Below are positions 42,833 through 52,636 of a stretch of 64,000 nucleotides of DNA, piece by piece (within the stretch, counting starts at the first letter, position 1; the number at the start of each line of letters is the position of its first letter). The stretch comes from Bacillota bacterium (lineage in GTDB: Bacteria > Bacillota > Clostridia > Tissierellales > MES13): assembly GCA_009711785.1 (NCBI GenBank), contig VENA01000040.1, positions 1 through 64,000 on the forward strand, read 5' to 3'. The notes below the pieces were generated by a model. The model was not told the origin of the DNA, ran no database searches, and worked only from the letters and a program-made list of their open reading frames with translations. The position numbers and the translations under genes are program-made.

Positions 42833-44242
42833 ATGGAAAAAAAGAAATTCAAATTAATAATGCAAAATATTTTGCACCATCTAGACGATGGAATTCATGT
42901 TATAGATAAAGGCGGAAAAACTATAATTTATAATGAAGCAATGGCTAAGTTAGAAGGGATAGAGAGAGAAAAAATATTAGGTAATCCTTTACTTAATATA
43001 TTCCCAAGTTTAGATGAAGATTCTAGCACATTACTTACAGTTATGAAAACAGGAAGACCGTTAATAAATAAGGTCCAAACTTATTTAAATTATAAAGGTG
43101 AAAAGATAACAACCATAAATACCACAGTTCCTTTATTTGAAGATGATATCAAATATGGTGCATTAGAAATAGCTAGAGATATAACTGATATTAAAGAATT
43201 ATCAGAACAACTTGTAGATCTGCAACAGGAATTATTATCAGAAGATGATAATAATAGTGAAGACAGCAAGAAAAAAAAGTATACTTTTAAAAATATTATA
43301 GGAAATAGTAAAGAAATAAAAAGGGCATTAGATATAGCAAAAAAAGCATCAAATACTCCATCAAGTGTGTTAATATATGGTGAAACAGGAACAGGGAAAG
43401 AATTATTTGCACAAAGTATACATTATTGTGGATTTAGAAAGAATAAGCCCTTTGTTGCCCAAAATTGTGCAGCGCTCCCTGAGACTTTATTAGAGGGAAT
43501 ATTATTTGGAACTGTAAAGGGAGGATTTACAGGAGCTATAGATAGACCTGGACTTTTTGAACAAGCTAATAAGGGTACTTTATTATTAGATGAGATTAAC
43601 TCTATGGGCTTAACTTTACAATCTAAACTTTTAAGAGTACTACAAGAAGGTTATATAAGAAGAGTAGGGGATACAAAGGAAATACCTGTTGATGTAAGAA
43701 TAATAGCAACAACAAATGAATCCCCTAGAGAAGCTATAAAAAATGGTAGTTTAAGAAAGGATCTATTTTATAGATTAAGTGTTATAAATGTAGATATTCC
43801 ATCATTAAAGGAAAGACAAGAGGATATAAGTTTACTATGTGATTATTTTATAAATAAATATAATAAAATGTTAAATAAAAATATAACTGAAGTTTCACAA
43901 AGGGTATCTAAATTATTTAAAACCTATGATTGGCCAGGGAATGTAAGGGAATTTCAAAATGTTATTGAAGGTGCTATGAATTATGTTAAAAAAGAAGATA
44001 ATATCATAAAAACTGAACACATTCCCTACTATATTAAGGATTATAAAGCTAATACTAACGATAAAATAATTGAAAGAGTAGATTTAAATAATTCTTTACC
44101 GGAGATATTAACTAATATAGAAAAAAGGATAATATTATCTAAGTTAAAATCAGAGAATTTTAATATTTCAAAGGCAGCTAGAGAACTAAAAGTTAAAAGA
44201 CAAACCCTTCAACATAAAATAAAAAAATATGATTTGAAATAA
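42833..44242 (+). CDS. Sigma-54-dependent transcriptional activator (PAS-AAA-Fis) of the ornithine operon
   Basis: 469 residues: PAS sensor domain (about 8-125), AAA+ domain with Walker A GETGTGKE (183-190), the sigma-54 contact loop as GGFTGA (230-235, with G in place of the usual A), TLLLDEINS as Walker B, and a C-terminal Fis-type helix-turn-helix (440-469, ISKAARELKVKRQTLQHKI). It lies directly upstream of the ornithine operon, which has a sigma-54 promoter and paired dyads, so it very probably activates that operon. The PAS domain may sense a metabolite. Confidence 0.9.
   Translation: MEKKKFKLIMQNILHHLDDGIHVIDKGGKTIIYNEAMAKLEGIEREKILGNPLLNIFPSLDEDSSTLLTVMKTGRPLINKVQTYLNYKGEKITTINTTVPLFEDDIKYGALEIARDITDIKELSEQLVDLQQELLSEDDNNSEDSKKKKYTFKNIIGNSKEIKRALDIAKKASNTPSSVLIYGETGTGKELFAQSIHYCGFRKNKPFVAQNCAALPETLLEGILFGTVKGGFTGAIDRPGLFEQANKGTLLLDEINSMGLTLQSKLLRVLQEGYIRRVGDTKEIPVDVRIIATTNESPREAIKNGSLRKDLFYRLSVINVDIPSLKERQEDISLLCDYFINKYNKMLNKNITEVSQRVSKLFKTYDWPGNVREFQNVIEGAMNYVKKEDNIIKTEHIPYYIKDYKANTNDKIIERVDLNNSLPEILTNIEKRIILSKLKSENFNISKAARELKVKRQTLQHKIKKYDLK
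42861..42876. promoter_or_regulatory. Dyad inside the 5' end of the activator gene
   Basis: TGCAAAATATTTTGCA, a perfect 16-bp palindrome at codons 10-15, shares the TGCAAA-N4-TTTGCA form with two sites upstream of the ornithine operon. It may be an autoregulatory or auxiliary activator site. Confidence 0.5.
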
Positions 44243-44243
44243 C

Positions 44244-44286
44244 TGCAAATTATTTTGCACAGAAACTGCAAATATATTTGCAGTTT
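44244..44286. promoter_or_regulatory. Paired activator-binding dyads upstream of ord (second also terminator-like)
   Basis: TGCAAATTATTTTGCA (44244-44259) and TGCAAATATATTTGCA (44267-44282) are 23 bases apart, centred about 142 and 120 bases before the predicted sigma-54 start, the usual enhancer distance. The second is the core of a 24-bp perfect palindrome (44263-44286) followed by T, so it may also end the activator message. Confidence 0.7.
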
Positions 44287-44366
44287 TTACTATTTATATA
44301 AGTATTATGATTTCATAAAATGTCTTTGATTGTTGAAATTAGTGGTATTAGTAAATTTATCTAAAC

Positions 44367-44383
44367 TTGGCAAGAAAATTGCA
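44367..44383 (+). promoter_or_regulatory. Sigma-54 promoter of the ornithine operon
   Basis: TTGGCAAGAAAATTGCA has the essential GG (44369-44370) and GC (44381-44382) separated by 10 bases, matching the -24/-12 consensus. Start expected near 44394, about 39 bases before ord. Confidence 0.85.
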
Positions 44384-44432
44384 ATATATATTAAGTGAGA
44401 TAAATTTTATATTATATTTTGGAGGTGCTCGT

Positions 44433-45479
44433 ATGGAAAAAGTTAAAGTTGTTATTTGGGGTTTTGGAGCTATGGGAAGTGGAATGGCGAAAATGCTTCT
44501 AAATAAAAAGGGAGTAGAAATAGTAGGAGTATGTGATAGAAATGAGGCTAGAGTAAATAAAAGTTTATATGAAGTATTAGGGGTAGAAAGAAAGGATAGA
44601 AAAGAAGTTATAATTAATGATAATATAGACGAAGTTTTAACAGAGGGATGTTGTGATGTATGTTTATGTGCAACAGACTCGTTTACAGAAAATGCTTTTC
44701 CTAGATTAAAACTTGCATTAGAAAGAAAGGTAAATGTAATATCTACAGCTGAAGAAATGGCTTATCCTCAAGCTAAGAATCCAGAACTTAGTAAAAAATT
44801 AGATATGCTAGCTAAGGAAAATGGAGTTTCTATATTAGGTACAGGAATAAATCCTGGTCTTATAATGGATTTATTAGTAGTTTGTCTTACTGGCTGTATG
44901 ACTGATGTAGAACATATAGAAGCTGAAAGAGTAAATAGTTTATCCCCATTTGGACCAGCTGTTATGGAAGAACAGGGGGTAGGGATAACTAAAGAAGAGT
45001 TTAATAAAGGTGTTGAAGATGGAACATTAGCAGGTCATGTAGGCTTCCGTGAATCGATAAAAATGATAGGAGATGCTATAGGATGGGATGTTGAAAAGTT
45101 TGAGCAACAAATGAAACCTATAGTAACAAGCGTAGATAGAAAATCACCATATGGCTTTGCAGCTAAAGGTAATGTGGCTGGAGTAAATATGACAGGACAA
45201 GGATATGTTGATGGAGATGCTAAAATAGATATGAAACATCCACAACAAATAGAACCAGAAATGGAAGGAACCCATACAGGGGACTATATAAGAATAAAAG
45301 GAACACCTGAAGTAAATATGTCTATAAAGCCAGAAGTAGAGGGTGGATTAGGTACAATAGCAATGTGTGTAAATATGATTCCTCAAGTTATAAATGCACA
45401 ACCAGGTCTTAAAACAATGATAGATTTACCAGTACCAAGAGCTATAATGGGAGATATGAGAGAATTAATAAAAGGGTAG
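44433..45479 (+). CDS. ord: 2,4-Diaminopentanoate dehydrogenase
   Basis: Oxidatively deaminates (2R,4S)-2,4-diaminopentanoate to 2-amino-4-ketopentanoate with reduction of NAD(P)+, the step after the aminomutase. Rossmann motif GFGAMGSG at 10-17 and the family pattern LGTGINPGLIMDLL. 348 residues from ATG 44433 (site GGAGGTG); a longer frame from TTG 44367 would start within the sigma-54 promoter. First gene of the operon, 8 bases before ortA. Confidence 0.92.
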   Translation: MEKVKVVIWGFGAMGSGMAKMLLNKKGVEIVGVCDRNEARVNKSLYEVLGVERKDRKEVIINDNIDEVLTEGCCDVCLCATDSFTENAFPRLKLALERKVNVISTAEEMAYPQAKNPELSKKLDMLAKENGVSILGTGINPGLIMDLLVVCLTGCMTDVEHIEAERVNSLSPFGPAVMEEQGVGITKEEFNKGVEDGTLAGHVGFRESIKMIGDAIGWDVEKFEQQMKPIVTSVDRKSPYGFAAKGNVAGVNMTGQGYVDGDAKIDMKHPQQIEPEMEGTHTGDYIRIKGTPEVNMSIKPEVEGGLGTIAMCVNMIPQVINAQPGLKTMIDLPVPRAIMGDMRELIKG

Positions 45480-45487
45480 GTGTAACT

Positions 45488-45802
45488 ATGAATATTTCTA
45501 AGAAAGGTGACTGGGTAAAGGTTTACAATGTTGTATTAAAGGAAGGTAAAAGGGCACCACAGGTTCCTGATGATACTAAAAAAGTACCACTTGAGATGTG
45601 GGTAAAAGGATTTTTATTAAATGAAAGTGCTAAAATAGGAGATATAGTTGAAATAGAAACATATATAGGTAGGAAAGTTAAAGGCGAGTTAGTCGAGATA
45701 CAACCTAATTATACCCATAGTTATGGTAAGTATGTTAATGAATTAGCATACATAGGAAGACAACTAAGAGGTATTCTTGAAGGTGGTGAAATAAATGAGT
45801 AA
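45488..45802 (+). CDS. ortA: 2-Amino-4-ketopentanoate thiolase, alpha subunit
   Basis: Small subunit of the enzyme that cleaves 2-amino-4-ketopentanoate with coenzyme A to acetyl-CoA and D-alanine. 104 residues with the OrtA pattern KGDWVKVYNVVLKEGKRAPQVPDDTKKVPLEMWVKG. Overlaps ortB by 8 bases. Confidence 0.92.
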   Translation: MNISKKGDWVKVYNVVLKEGKRAPQVPDDTKKVPLEMWVKGFLLNESAKIGDIVEIETYIGRKVKGELVEIQPNYTHSYGKYVNELAYIGRQLRGILEGGEINE

Positions 45803-47213
45803 GGATATGAGCTATGAAGGAGTAATAAAAAGAAGAAATGAAATAATGAAAAAAGCAGTTAGAATAGATTATGATGCCTTTGAGTCTGAGGGGATAGCCT
45901 TTGATTATGAAGAAATGATGAGAAAAACAGGTTATAGCCTTCAAGAGATTCAAAAAATACAAGGAAGAACTGGAGTTGGCAATACTCCTGTATATGAGTT
46001 AAGAAACTTAACTAAGTTAGCAAGGAAGTTTGCCCCTAAGGGAAAGGGAGCAAGAATTTTTGTTAAAGACGAAGCTAGTAATCCTTCAGGAAGTTTTAAA
46101 GCAAGAAGGGCTGCAACAGCAGTTTATCATGCTAAAAAACTAGGATATAAAGGAGTTATCGCGGCGACAAGTGGTAATTACGGTGCAGCTGTTGCTAGCC
46201 AAGCTGCTATGGCAGGGTTAAAATGTATAATTGTTCAAGAGTGTTATGATTCAAGAAAAGTAGGACAGCCTGAAATAATAGAAAAAGCAAGAAAATGTGA
46301 AGCTTATGGAGCTGAAGTTGTACAGTTAACAGTAGGTCCTGAATTATTTTATACATTTTTAAAATTATTAGAAGAAACAGGGTATTTTAATGCTTCACTT
46401 TATACTCCCTTTGGAATAGCAGGAGTGGAAACCTTAGGTTATGAAATTGCTATGGAATTTAGGGAAAGAGAAGGTAAAGATCCTGATGTAGTGGTTGCGA
46501 CTAATGCAGGTGGAGGTAATCTAACAGGTACAGCTAGGGGATTAATAAAGGCAGGTGCCGATGATGTTAAGGTAATAGGTGCTAGTGTTGATCTTAAAGG
46601 ATTACATATGGCAAGTGATACTCAATTTAATAAAAAATCATTTACAACAGGTCATACAGGATTTGGAATGCCCTTTGCCACATGGCCTGATAGATCAGAT
46701 GTACCAAGATCTGCTGCTAGAGCACTAAGATATATGGATAAATATTATACTGTAACTCAAGGAGAGGTTTTCTACATTACAGAAGCCTTAGCCCAAGTTG
46801 AAGGTCTTGAGAGAGGTCCAGCAGGAAATACTTCCTTAACAGCTGCTTTTTCACTAGCTCAAACCCTTGATGAAGATAAAACTATAGTTGTTCAAGAAAC
46901 TGAATATACAGGAGCAGGAAAACATATACAACCTCAATTATCCTTTGCAAAGGATAATGGTATAGAAATTTTAGTAGGAGATCCAAAAGATCAAGTACCA
47001 GGTGAGAATATAATTTTACCTAAACACCCGGAATTAATAGAAGCTAAGGAAATTAATTTAAATAAATTAAGAAAATCATATATTAAAAACGCAATAAAAC
47101 ATAACAGAGATAAAGATATAACTAAAAAAGATTTAGAATTTTTAGCCGTGGAGACAAAAACTGATATTGAATTTGTAAAAGATATATTAAATGAACTAGA
47201 CGTTAAATATTAA
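45795..47213 (+). CDS. ortB: 2-Amino-4-ketopentanoate thiolase, beta subunit (PLP)
   Basis: Pyridoxal-phosphate subunit of the thiolase, fold type II (threonine synthase-like). The cofactor lysine is probably K102 in SNPSGSFKARRA, with the phosphate loop near NAGGGNLTG. 472 residues, as in C. sticklandii. Lies between ortA and the aminomutase genes. Confidence 0.93.
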   Translation: MSKDMSYEGVIKRRNEIMKKAVRIDYDAFESEGIAFDYEEMMRKTGYSLQEIQKIQGRTGVGNTPVYELRNLTKLARKFAPKGKGARIFVKDEASNPSGSFKARRAATAVYHAKKLGYKGVIAATSGNYGAAVASQAAMAGLKCIIVQECYDSRKVGQPEIIEKARKCEAYGAEVVQLTVGPELFYTFLKLLEETGYFNASLYTPFGIAGVETLGYEIAMEFREREGKDPDVVVATNAGGGNLTGTARGLIKAGADDVKVIGASVDLKGLHMASDTQFNKKSFTTGHTGFGMPFATWPDRSDVPRSAARALRYMDKYYTVTQGEVFYITEALAQVEGLERGPAGNTSLTAAFSLAQTLDEDKTIVVQETEYTGAGKHIQPQLSFAKDNGIEILVGDPKDQVPGENIILPKHPELIEAKEINLNKLRKSYIKNAIKHNRDKDITKKDLEFLAVETKTDIEFVKDILNELDVKY

Positions 47214-47229
47214 TAGGAGGTGCTTTAAA

Positions 47230-47592
47230 TTGAAAAGAAATGATGATTTTGAAATTAGAAGACAACACCTTAAGAATTTATCAGAGGGTGAATTAGAACA
47301 AAAGTTTTGGGAATTAGCAGAAAAAATAGTTGATCCTATGGTTGATTTAGGAAAGAAGAACACTACACCATCAATTGAAAGGTCAGTATTATTAAGAATG
47401 GGTTTTTCAAGTACTGAATCTAAAGAGATAGTACAGAAGGTAATAGATAGAAATCTAATAGGTAAGGGTGCAGGGCATGTTGTATATAGAGCTGCTAAGG
47501 ATAATAATCTTACTGTTAGAGATGCAGGACTTAAGTTAATTGAAGGTGAGTTATGGGACACGGTAGAAAAAGTATTTGGAGGTGAAAAATAA
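47230..47592 (+). CDS. oraS: D-Ornithine 4,5-aminomutase, S subunit
   Basis: Small helical subunit (120 residues) of the adenosylcobalamin/PLP mutase that turns D-ornithine into 2,4-diaminopentanoate. TTG start behind GGAGGTG; its TAA shares a base with the oraE ATG, giving tightly coupled production of the two subunits. Confidence 0.92.
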   Translation: MKRNDDFEIRRQHLKNLSEGELEQKFWELAEKIVDPMVDLGKKNTTPSIERSVLLRMGFSSTESKEIVQKVIDRNLIGKGAGHVVYRAAKDNNLTVRDAGLKLIEGELWDTVEKVFGGEK

Positions 47593-49808
47593 TGGATATT
47601 AAACCAAATGAAAGACTTAATATAGAAAAATTACTTGAAAATTTAGAAGATTATAGACCTAGAAGACGTGGATGGCATTGGAGAGAAGGAGCAGGAGAAA
47701 AAAGAAAAATAGGTAAATTTGAGTATTATGATACTAGTGAGAATTTAACACAAAGTACTCCTTTACCAGCAGCTCATTATTTTGATGATATAGATCCACA
47801 ACCTTCAAATATAATAACTACAGAAATAGCATCAGGAAGATTTGAAGATGACATAAGAAGAATGAGAATGGCAGCTTGGCATGGTGCTGACCATTTAATG
47901 GTTATAAGAACAGCAGGACAAAGTCATATGGATGGATTAATAGAAGGAACTCCTCAAGGAATAGGTGGAATACCTATAACTAGAAAACAGGTAAGAGCCC
48001 AAAGAAAGGCTTTAGATATAATAGAAGATGAAGTTGGTCGCCCGATAAATTATCACTCATATGTAAGTGGTGTAGCAGGTCCTGAAATTGCCGTTATGTT
48101 TGCTGAAGAAGGGGTAAATGGAGCGCATCAAGATCCTCAATATAATGTTTTATATAGAAACATAAATATGGTAAGAAGCTTTGTAGATGCAGCTAATGCT
48201 AAAAAAGTAATGGCATGGGCTGATATGGCTCAGATAGATGGAGCACATAATGCTAATGCTACAGCAAGGGAAGCATGGAAAGTTATGCCAGAGTTAATGG
48301 TACAACACGGAATAAATTCAATATTTTCTGCAAAATGTGGTGTAAAAAAAGAAAATATATGTTTATCAACTGTACCTCCAACAGCACCACCAGCACCTTG
48401 TATGAGATTGGATTTACCCTATGCAGTTGCATTAAGGGAATTATTTGAAGACTATAAAATGAGAGCTCAACAAAATACTAAATATATGGGTTCTTCAACA
48501 AGGGAAGCTACAGTTACCCATACATTGAATCTTTTAATATCAAAACTTACAAGAGCTGAGATACAATCAACTATTACACCAGATGAAGGTAGAAATGTGC
48601 CTTGGCATATATATAATATAGAAGGTACTGATACAGCTAAACAAGCCCTTGTAGGAATGGATGGGCTAACTGAAATGGTTGAAATTAAAAGAGACCATGG
48701 TGAATTAGCTGATAAAGTTAGAGAACTTAAGGAAAGAGCAGTCCTATTTATGGAAGAAATAATAGAATCAGGAGGATATTTCCAAGCAGTAGAAGATGGA
48801 TTTTTTGTTGATTCAGGATTATATCCAGAAAGAAATGGAGATGGAATCGCAAGAAAGATAAATGGTGGAATAGGAGCAGGTTCTGTATATGAAAGAGATG
48901 AAGATTACTTAGCTCCAGTTACAGCTTTCTTTGGATATAATAATGTAGAGCAATATGATGAAAGTTTAGTTAATGATCCTTCTAAATTGATAGATGGATG
49001 TACATTTGAAAAACCTGATAAAATAATTTATATAGATGAACTAGATGAAAATGATAATGTTCATGTACGTTTAGAAGAGACTAAAGAATTAAGAGAAAGT
49101 TCAAAAATTAAGCCTGAGATGGAATGGAAGGGAGATGGAATAGTACAAACAACTATATGCCTTCCAGTAGAAGCTAGGGTAGCTGAATTTGCTGCAATCG
49201 AAATCGCTAAAAAAATGGGGTTAAAAGAAGTCGAAGTAATACACAAAGAAGTTATGCAAGAAGCAGAAGGTACAAGGGTTGAATTCAAAGGAAAAGTACC
49301 ATTTAATATAGATACAGATGACCTTGTAATACCTCCAAAGCCAGAAGTAATGTCTGATGATGAAATAAGAAATGATATAGAACAAAAGCCTATGAAAATA
49401 GTTGCTGGTACTGTAGGGGAAGATGAACACTCTGTTGGATTAAGAGAAATCATTGATATTAAACACGGTGGTATTGAAAAATACGGTATAGATTGTCATT
49501 ACCTTGGAACTTCAGTACCTGTTGAAAAATTAGTTGATGCTGCGATTGAAACCAATGCAGATGCAATATTAGCATCTACTATTATAAGTCACGATGATAT
49601 ACATTATAAGAATATGAAAAATATCCATGAACTTTGTATCGAAAAAGGTATAAGAGATAAGATTATTATAACGGCAGGAGGTACTCAAGTAACTCCTGAA
49701 TTAGCAGAGAAAAATGGTGTAGATAAAGGATTTGGTAGAGGTACAAAGGGAATCCATGTAGCAACCTTCTTAGTTAAGAAAAGAAGGGAAATGGAAAATG
49801 AAGGTTAA
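47592..49808 (+). CDS. oraE: D-Ornithine 4,5-aminomutase, E subunit (B12/PLP)
   Basis: Catalytic subunit, 738 residues: an N-terminal TIM-barrel part and a C-terminal cobalamin-binding Rossmann part. The B12 motif DxHxxG is D611-E-H613-S-V-G616, with H613 the lower axial ligand. K624, 11 residues later, matches the lysine that holds PLP in the C. sticklandii enzyme. Adenosylcobalamin is required and no B12 genes are in the window. Overlaps the next gene by 11 bases. Confidence 0.95.
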   Translation: MDIKPNERLNIEKLLENLEDYRPRRRGWHWREGAGEKRKIGKFEYYDTSENLTQSTPLPAAHYFDDIDPQPSNIITTEIASGRFEDDIRRMRMAAWHGADHLMVIRTAGQSHMDGLIEGTPQGIGGIPITRKQVRAQRKALDIIEDEVGRPINYHSYVSGVAGPEIAVMFAEEGVNGAHQDPQYNVLYRNINMVRSFVDAANAKKVMAWADMAQIDGAHNANATAREAWKVMPELMVQHGINSIFSAKCGVKKENICLSTVPPTAPPAPCMRLDLPYAVALRELFEDYKMRAQQNTKYMGSSTREATVTHTLNLLISKLTRAEIQSTITPDEGRNVPWHIYNIEGTDTAKQALVGMDGLTEMVEIKRDHGELADKVRELKERAVLFMEEIIESGGYFQAVEDGFFVDSGLYPERNGDGIARKINGGIGAGSVYERDEDYLAPVTAFFGYNNVEQYDESLVNDPSKLIDGCTFEKPDKIIYIDELDENDNVHVRLEETKELRESSKIKPEMEWKGDGIVQTTICLPVEARVAEFAAIEIAKKMGLKEVEVIHKEVMQEAEGTRVEFKGKVPFNIDTDDLVIPPKPEVMSDDEIRNDIEQKPMKIVAGTVGEDEHSVGLREIIDIKHGGIEKYGIDCHYLGTSVPVEKLVDAAIETNADAILASTIISHDDIHYKNMKNIHELCIEKGIRDKIIITAGGTQVTPELAEKNGVDKGFGRGTKGIHVATFLVKKRREMENEG

Positions 49809-51165
49809 TGTTTTAGTTGCAGAAATAGGAAGTACAACTACAGTAGTTAATGCATTTGATAATATTAAAAGTAATAAGCCAAAATTCATCGGACAAGGAC
49901 AGGCACCAACGTCTGTTCTTGAAGGTGATGTAAATATAGGATTAAAACAAGCTATAGATGATTTAAGAAAAAAACTTAATGAAGATACTTTAGAATATGA
50001 TGATTTACTGGCAACTAGTAGCGCTGCAGGAGGTTTAAAGATGACTGTCCATGGTCTTGTATATGATATGACAGTTAGAGCTGCTAAAGAAGCTGCATTA
50101 GGTGCTGGAGCTAATATTCATAAAATAACTTCTGGTAGATTACGTAGGACTGATATTAAAAAAATTAAAGAGATTAAACCTAATATTATATTATTAGCTG
50201 GTGGAGTAGATTATGGTGAAAGGGATACAGCGATATATAATGCAGAACTTATAGCAAATCTTAACTTAAATATACCTGTTATATATGCTGGTAATATAGA
50301 AAACCAAGAAGAAATTAAAATAATATTTGAAGATACATTAACAAAACTTTACTTAGTTGATAATGTTTATCCCAAAATCGATGATTTAAATATTGAACCG
50401 ACAAGAAAAGTAATACAGGAAGTTTTTGAAGAACATATAATACATGCACCGGGAATGGAGAAAGTTAAAGAAGTAGTTAATGGACCGATTATGCCTACTC
50501 CAGGGGCAGTAATGACAGCTTCTAAGCTATTAAAAGAAGAAATAGGGGATGTAATGACTTTAGATGTAGGAGGAGCAACTACTGATGTTCATTCAGTTAC
50601 AGAAGGTAGTGAAGAATTTAATAGAATCCTAATTAGTCCAGAGCCAATAGCAAAACGAACTGTAGAGGGAGATTTAGGGGTATTTGTTAATATGAAAAAT
50701 ATCGTTAATAGAATAGGGGAAGAAAAATTAAGTGAAAGGATGAATATATCTAAAGAAGAATTAAATAATATTATCCTTAATCACAAACCTATTCCATTAA
50801 CAGATAAAGAAAAGAAATTTGTAGAAGAATTGACAGATGAAGCTGTAATTACAGCAGTTAGAAGACATGCAGGCCATTTTAGAAATCTATATGGTCCAGG
50901 GGGAAAGAAAACAGTAGCGGAAGGTAAAGATTTAACTAAAATAGAATATATAATTGCAACAGGTGGAGCTCTTACTAGATTACCTGAAAGGGTTAATATA
51001 TTAAAACAAATAGCAAAAAATAATAAGGGAAATGAATTATTCCCAAATAAAAATGCATCTATTTTAATAGATAATTATTATATAATGGCATCTTTAGGAG
51101 TCTTATCTAAAAAGTATCCTAATGGAGCAATTAAACTATTAAAGGAAAGTTTAAACATCAATTAA
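49798..51165 (+). CDS. MutL/GlmL-like ASKHA protein of the ornithine aminomutase operon
   Basis: 455 residues of the glutamate mutase L (MutL) family, an actin-like ATPase with phosphate-binding segments VAEIGSTTT at the N-terminus and MTLDVGGATTDVHSV in the middle. It is the usual companion of B12-dependent aminomutases and probably reactivates them or exchanges inactive cobalamin; that role is inferred. Last gene of the ord operon before a hairpin. Confidence 0.87.
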   Translation: MKVNVLVAEIGSTTTVVNAFDNIKSNKPKFIGQGQAPTSVLEGDVNIGLKQAIDDLRKKLNEDTLEYDDLLATSSAAGGLKMTVHGLVYDMTVRAAKEAALGAGANIHKITSGRLRRTDIKKIKEIKPNIILLAGGVDYGERDTAIYNAELIANLNLNIPVIYAGNIENQEEIKIIFEDTLTKLYLVDNVYPKIDDLNIEPTRKVIQEVFEEHIIHAPGMEKVKEVVNGPIMPTPGAVMTASKLLKEEIGDVMTLDVGGATTDVHSVTEGSEEFNRILISPEPIAKRTVEGDLGVFVNMKNIVNRIGEEKLSERMNISKEELNNIILNHKPIPLTDKEKKFVEELTDEAVITAVRRHAGHFRNLYGPGGKKTVAEGKDLTKIEYIIATGGALTRLPERVNILKQIAKNNKGNELFPNKNASILIDNYYIMASLGVLSKKYPNGAIKLLKESLNIN

Positions 51166-51188
51166 AAGCCCAACATAAAGTTGGGCTT
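51166..51188 (+). terminator. Hairpin after the aminomutase operon
   Basis: Nine-bp stem AAGCCCAAC / GTTGGGCTT, followed by ATTATTTA rather than a clean T run, so partial read-through into orr is likely. Confidence 0.65.
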
Positions 51189-51215
51189 ATTATTTAAATA
51201 GAAAGGAAGATTAAT

Positions 51216-52283
51216 ATGTCTTATCCAAGAGTAGAAATAAATACTAATAAAATAAAGCATAACACTTCAAAGTTAGTAACTTTATGTAACGAAGAAGATA
51301 TTTCAGTAGCAGGTGTAACAAAGGTCTTTTGTGCATACTGTGATGTTGTAGATGCAATGATAGAGGGTGGAGTTAAATTTTTAGCAGATTCAAGGATAGA
51401 AAATATTAAAAAATACAAAGATAAGGAAGTGCCTAAACTTCTATTAAGACTACCTATGTTAAGTCAAGTTACTGAGGTAGTAAAATATGCAGATATATCC
51501 CTAAACTCTGAAATAGAAACTATAAAAGCACTTTCAAAAGAAGCACTAAATAATAATAAAACACATAAAATAATATTAATGATCGACCTAGGAGATTTAA
51601 GGGAAGGTATTTTAAAGGAAGAAGAAATTTTTAAAACAGTTGAATTAATAACTAAATTAGAGGGTATAAAATTAATAGGTTTAGGGACTAACTTAACTTG
51701 TTATGGGGGTATAATACCTAAGAAAAATAATTTATATAAACTAATTGATATAAAAAGTAGCTTAGAAAATAAGTATAATCTAGATTTAGAAATAATTTCA
51801 GGTGGAAACTCTAGTAGTCTCCATTTAGTAAAAACAAAAGAAATTCCTAAGGGAATAAATCAGTTAAGACTTGGGGAATCAATTATTTTAGGTAGAGAAA
51901 CTGCCTTTGGAGAAAGACTTAAAGATACCTACGATGATGCTTTTAAGTTAGCTGTAGAAATTATTGAAATAAAAGAAAAGCCATCTATCCCTATAGGAGA
52001 GATAGGAATGGATGCATTTGGAAATAAACCAACATTTGAAGATAAAGGAATTAGAAAAAGAGCTTTATGTGGTATTGGAAAACAAGATATTGATGTATCT
52101 GATATAATACCAGATGATAAGAATATATCAATATTAGGAGGTAGTAGTGACCATTTAATATTAGATATTACTGATGTAGATGAAAATCTTAAAATAGGAG
52201 ATAAGATTTATTTTAAATTAACATATGGAGGTATTCTAAAGGCTATGACTTCTGAATATGTTAATAAAAAGACCGTTAGATAG
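51216..52283 (+). CDS. orr: Ornithine racemase
   Basis: PLP enzyme of the alanine-racemase fold that interconverts L- and D-ornithine, supplying the D-isomer for OraSE. Cofactor lysine K36 in VAGVTKVFCA; LGESIILGRETAFGE and GEIGMDAFGN are typical. 355 residues. In C. sticklandii orr lies upstream of the mutase genes; here it lies downstream, after a partial terminator and without an obvious promoter. Confidence 0.9.
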   Translation: MSYPRVEINTNKIKHNTSKLVTLCNEEDISVAGVTKVFCAYCDVVDAMIEGGVKFLADSRIENIKKYKDKEVPKLLLRLPMLSQVTEVVKYADISLNSEIETIKALSKEALNNNKTHKIILMIDLGDLREGILKEEEIFKTVELITKLEGIKLIGLGTNLTCYGGIIPKKNNLYKLIDIKSSLENKYNLDLEIISGGNSSSLHLVKTKEIPKGINQLRLGESIILGRETAFGERLKDTYDDAFKLAVEIIEIKEKPSIPIGEIGMDAFGNKPTFEDKGIRKRALCGIGKQDIDVSDIIPDDKNISILGGSSDHLILDITDVDENLKIGDKIYFKLTYGGILKAMTSEYVNKKTVR

Positions 52284-52294
52284 GAGGAAGATAA

Positions 52295-52624
52295 ATGCTA
52301 ACAACTGAGCAAAAACTTTTATGTGCTTTAGCCCATTTAGGAACCTTTATAGGCATCCCTATTATAGCTCCAATTATTGTTTTGTTAGTATCTAAGGATT
52401 CTTATACTAAAATGCAGGCTAAGGAAGCTTTAGGATTTCAGATATTATTAGCAGTTTCCTTTGCAGTAGCAGCTATTTTAGTATTTTTACTAGTTGGTAT
52501 ACCATTAATATTGGTTTTAGGATTGGTAGGGTTAATACTTCCAATTGTTGCAATAGTAAAAGTTTTAGATGGAGTGGATTATTCATATCCTTTAACAGGC
52601 CAAATAGTTAGAAAAAATTTTTAA
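52295..52624 (+). CDS. DUF4870 membrane protein
   Basis: 109 residues with three hydrophobic segments and the DUF4870 pattern LCALAHLGTFIG...KMQAKEALGFQI. Function unknown. It is 11 bases after orr behind AGGAGG, so it is probably the last gene of that unit; nothing ties it to ornithine metabolism. Confidence 0.85.
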   Translation: MLTTEQKLLCALAHLGTFIGIPIIAPIIVLLVSKDSYTKMQAKEALGFQILLAVSFAVAAILVFLLVGIPLILVLGLVGLILPIVAIVKVLDGVDYSYPLTGQIVRKNF

Positions 52625-52636
52625 CGAACTCATAAA

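Noticed and set aside
44367..44432. Longer start for ord at TTG 44367
   Set aside because: It would place translation inside the sigma-54 promoter; ATG 44433 has a perfect ribosome site and family N-terminus.
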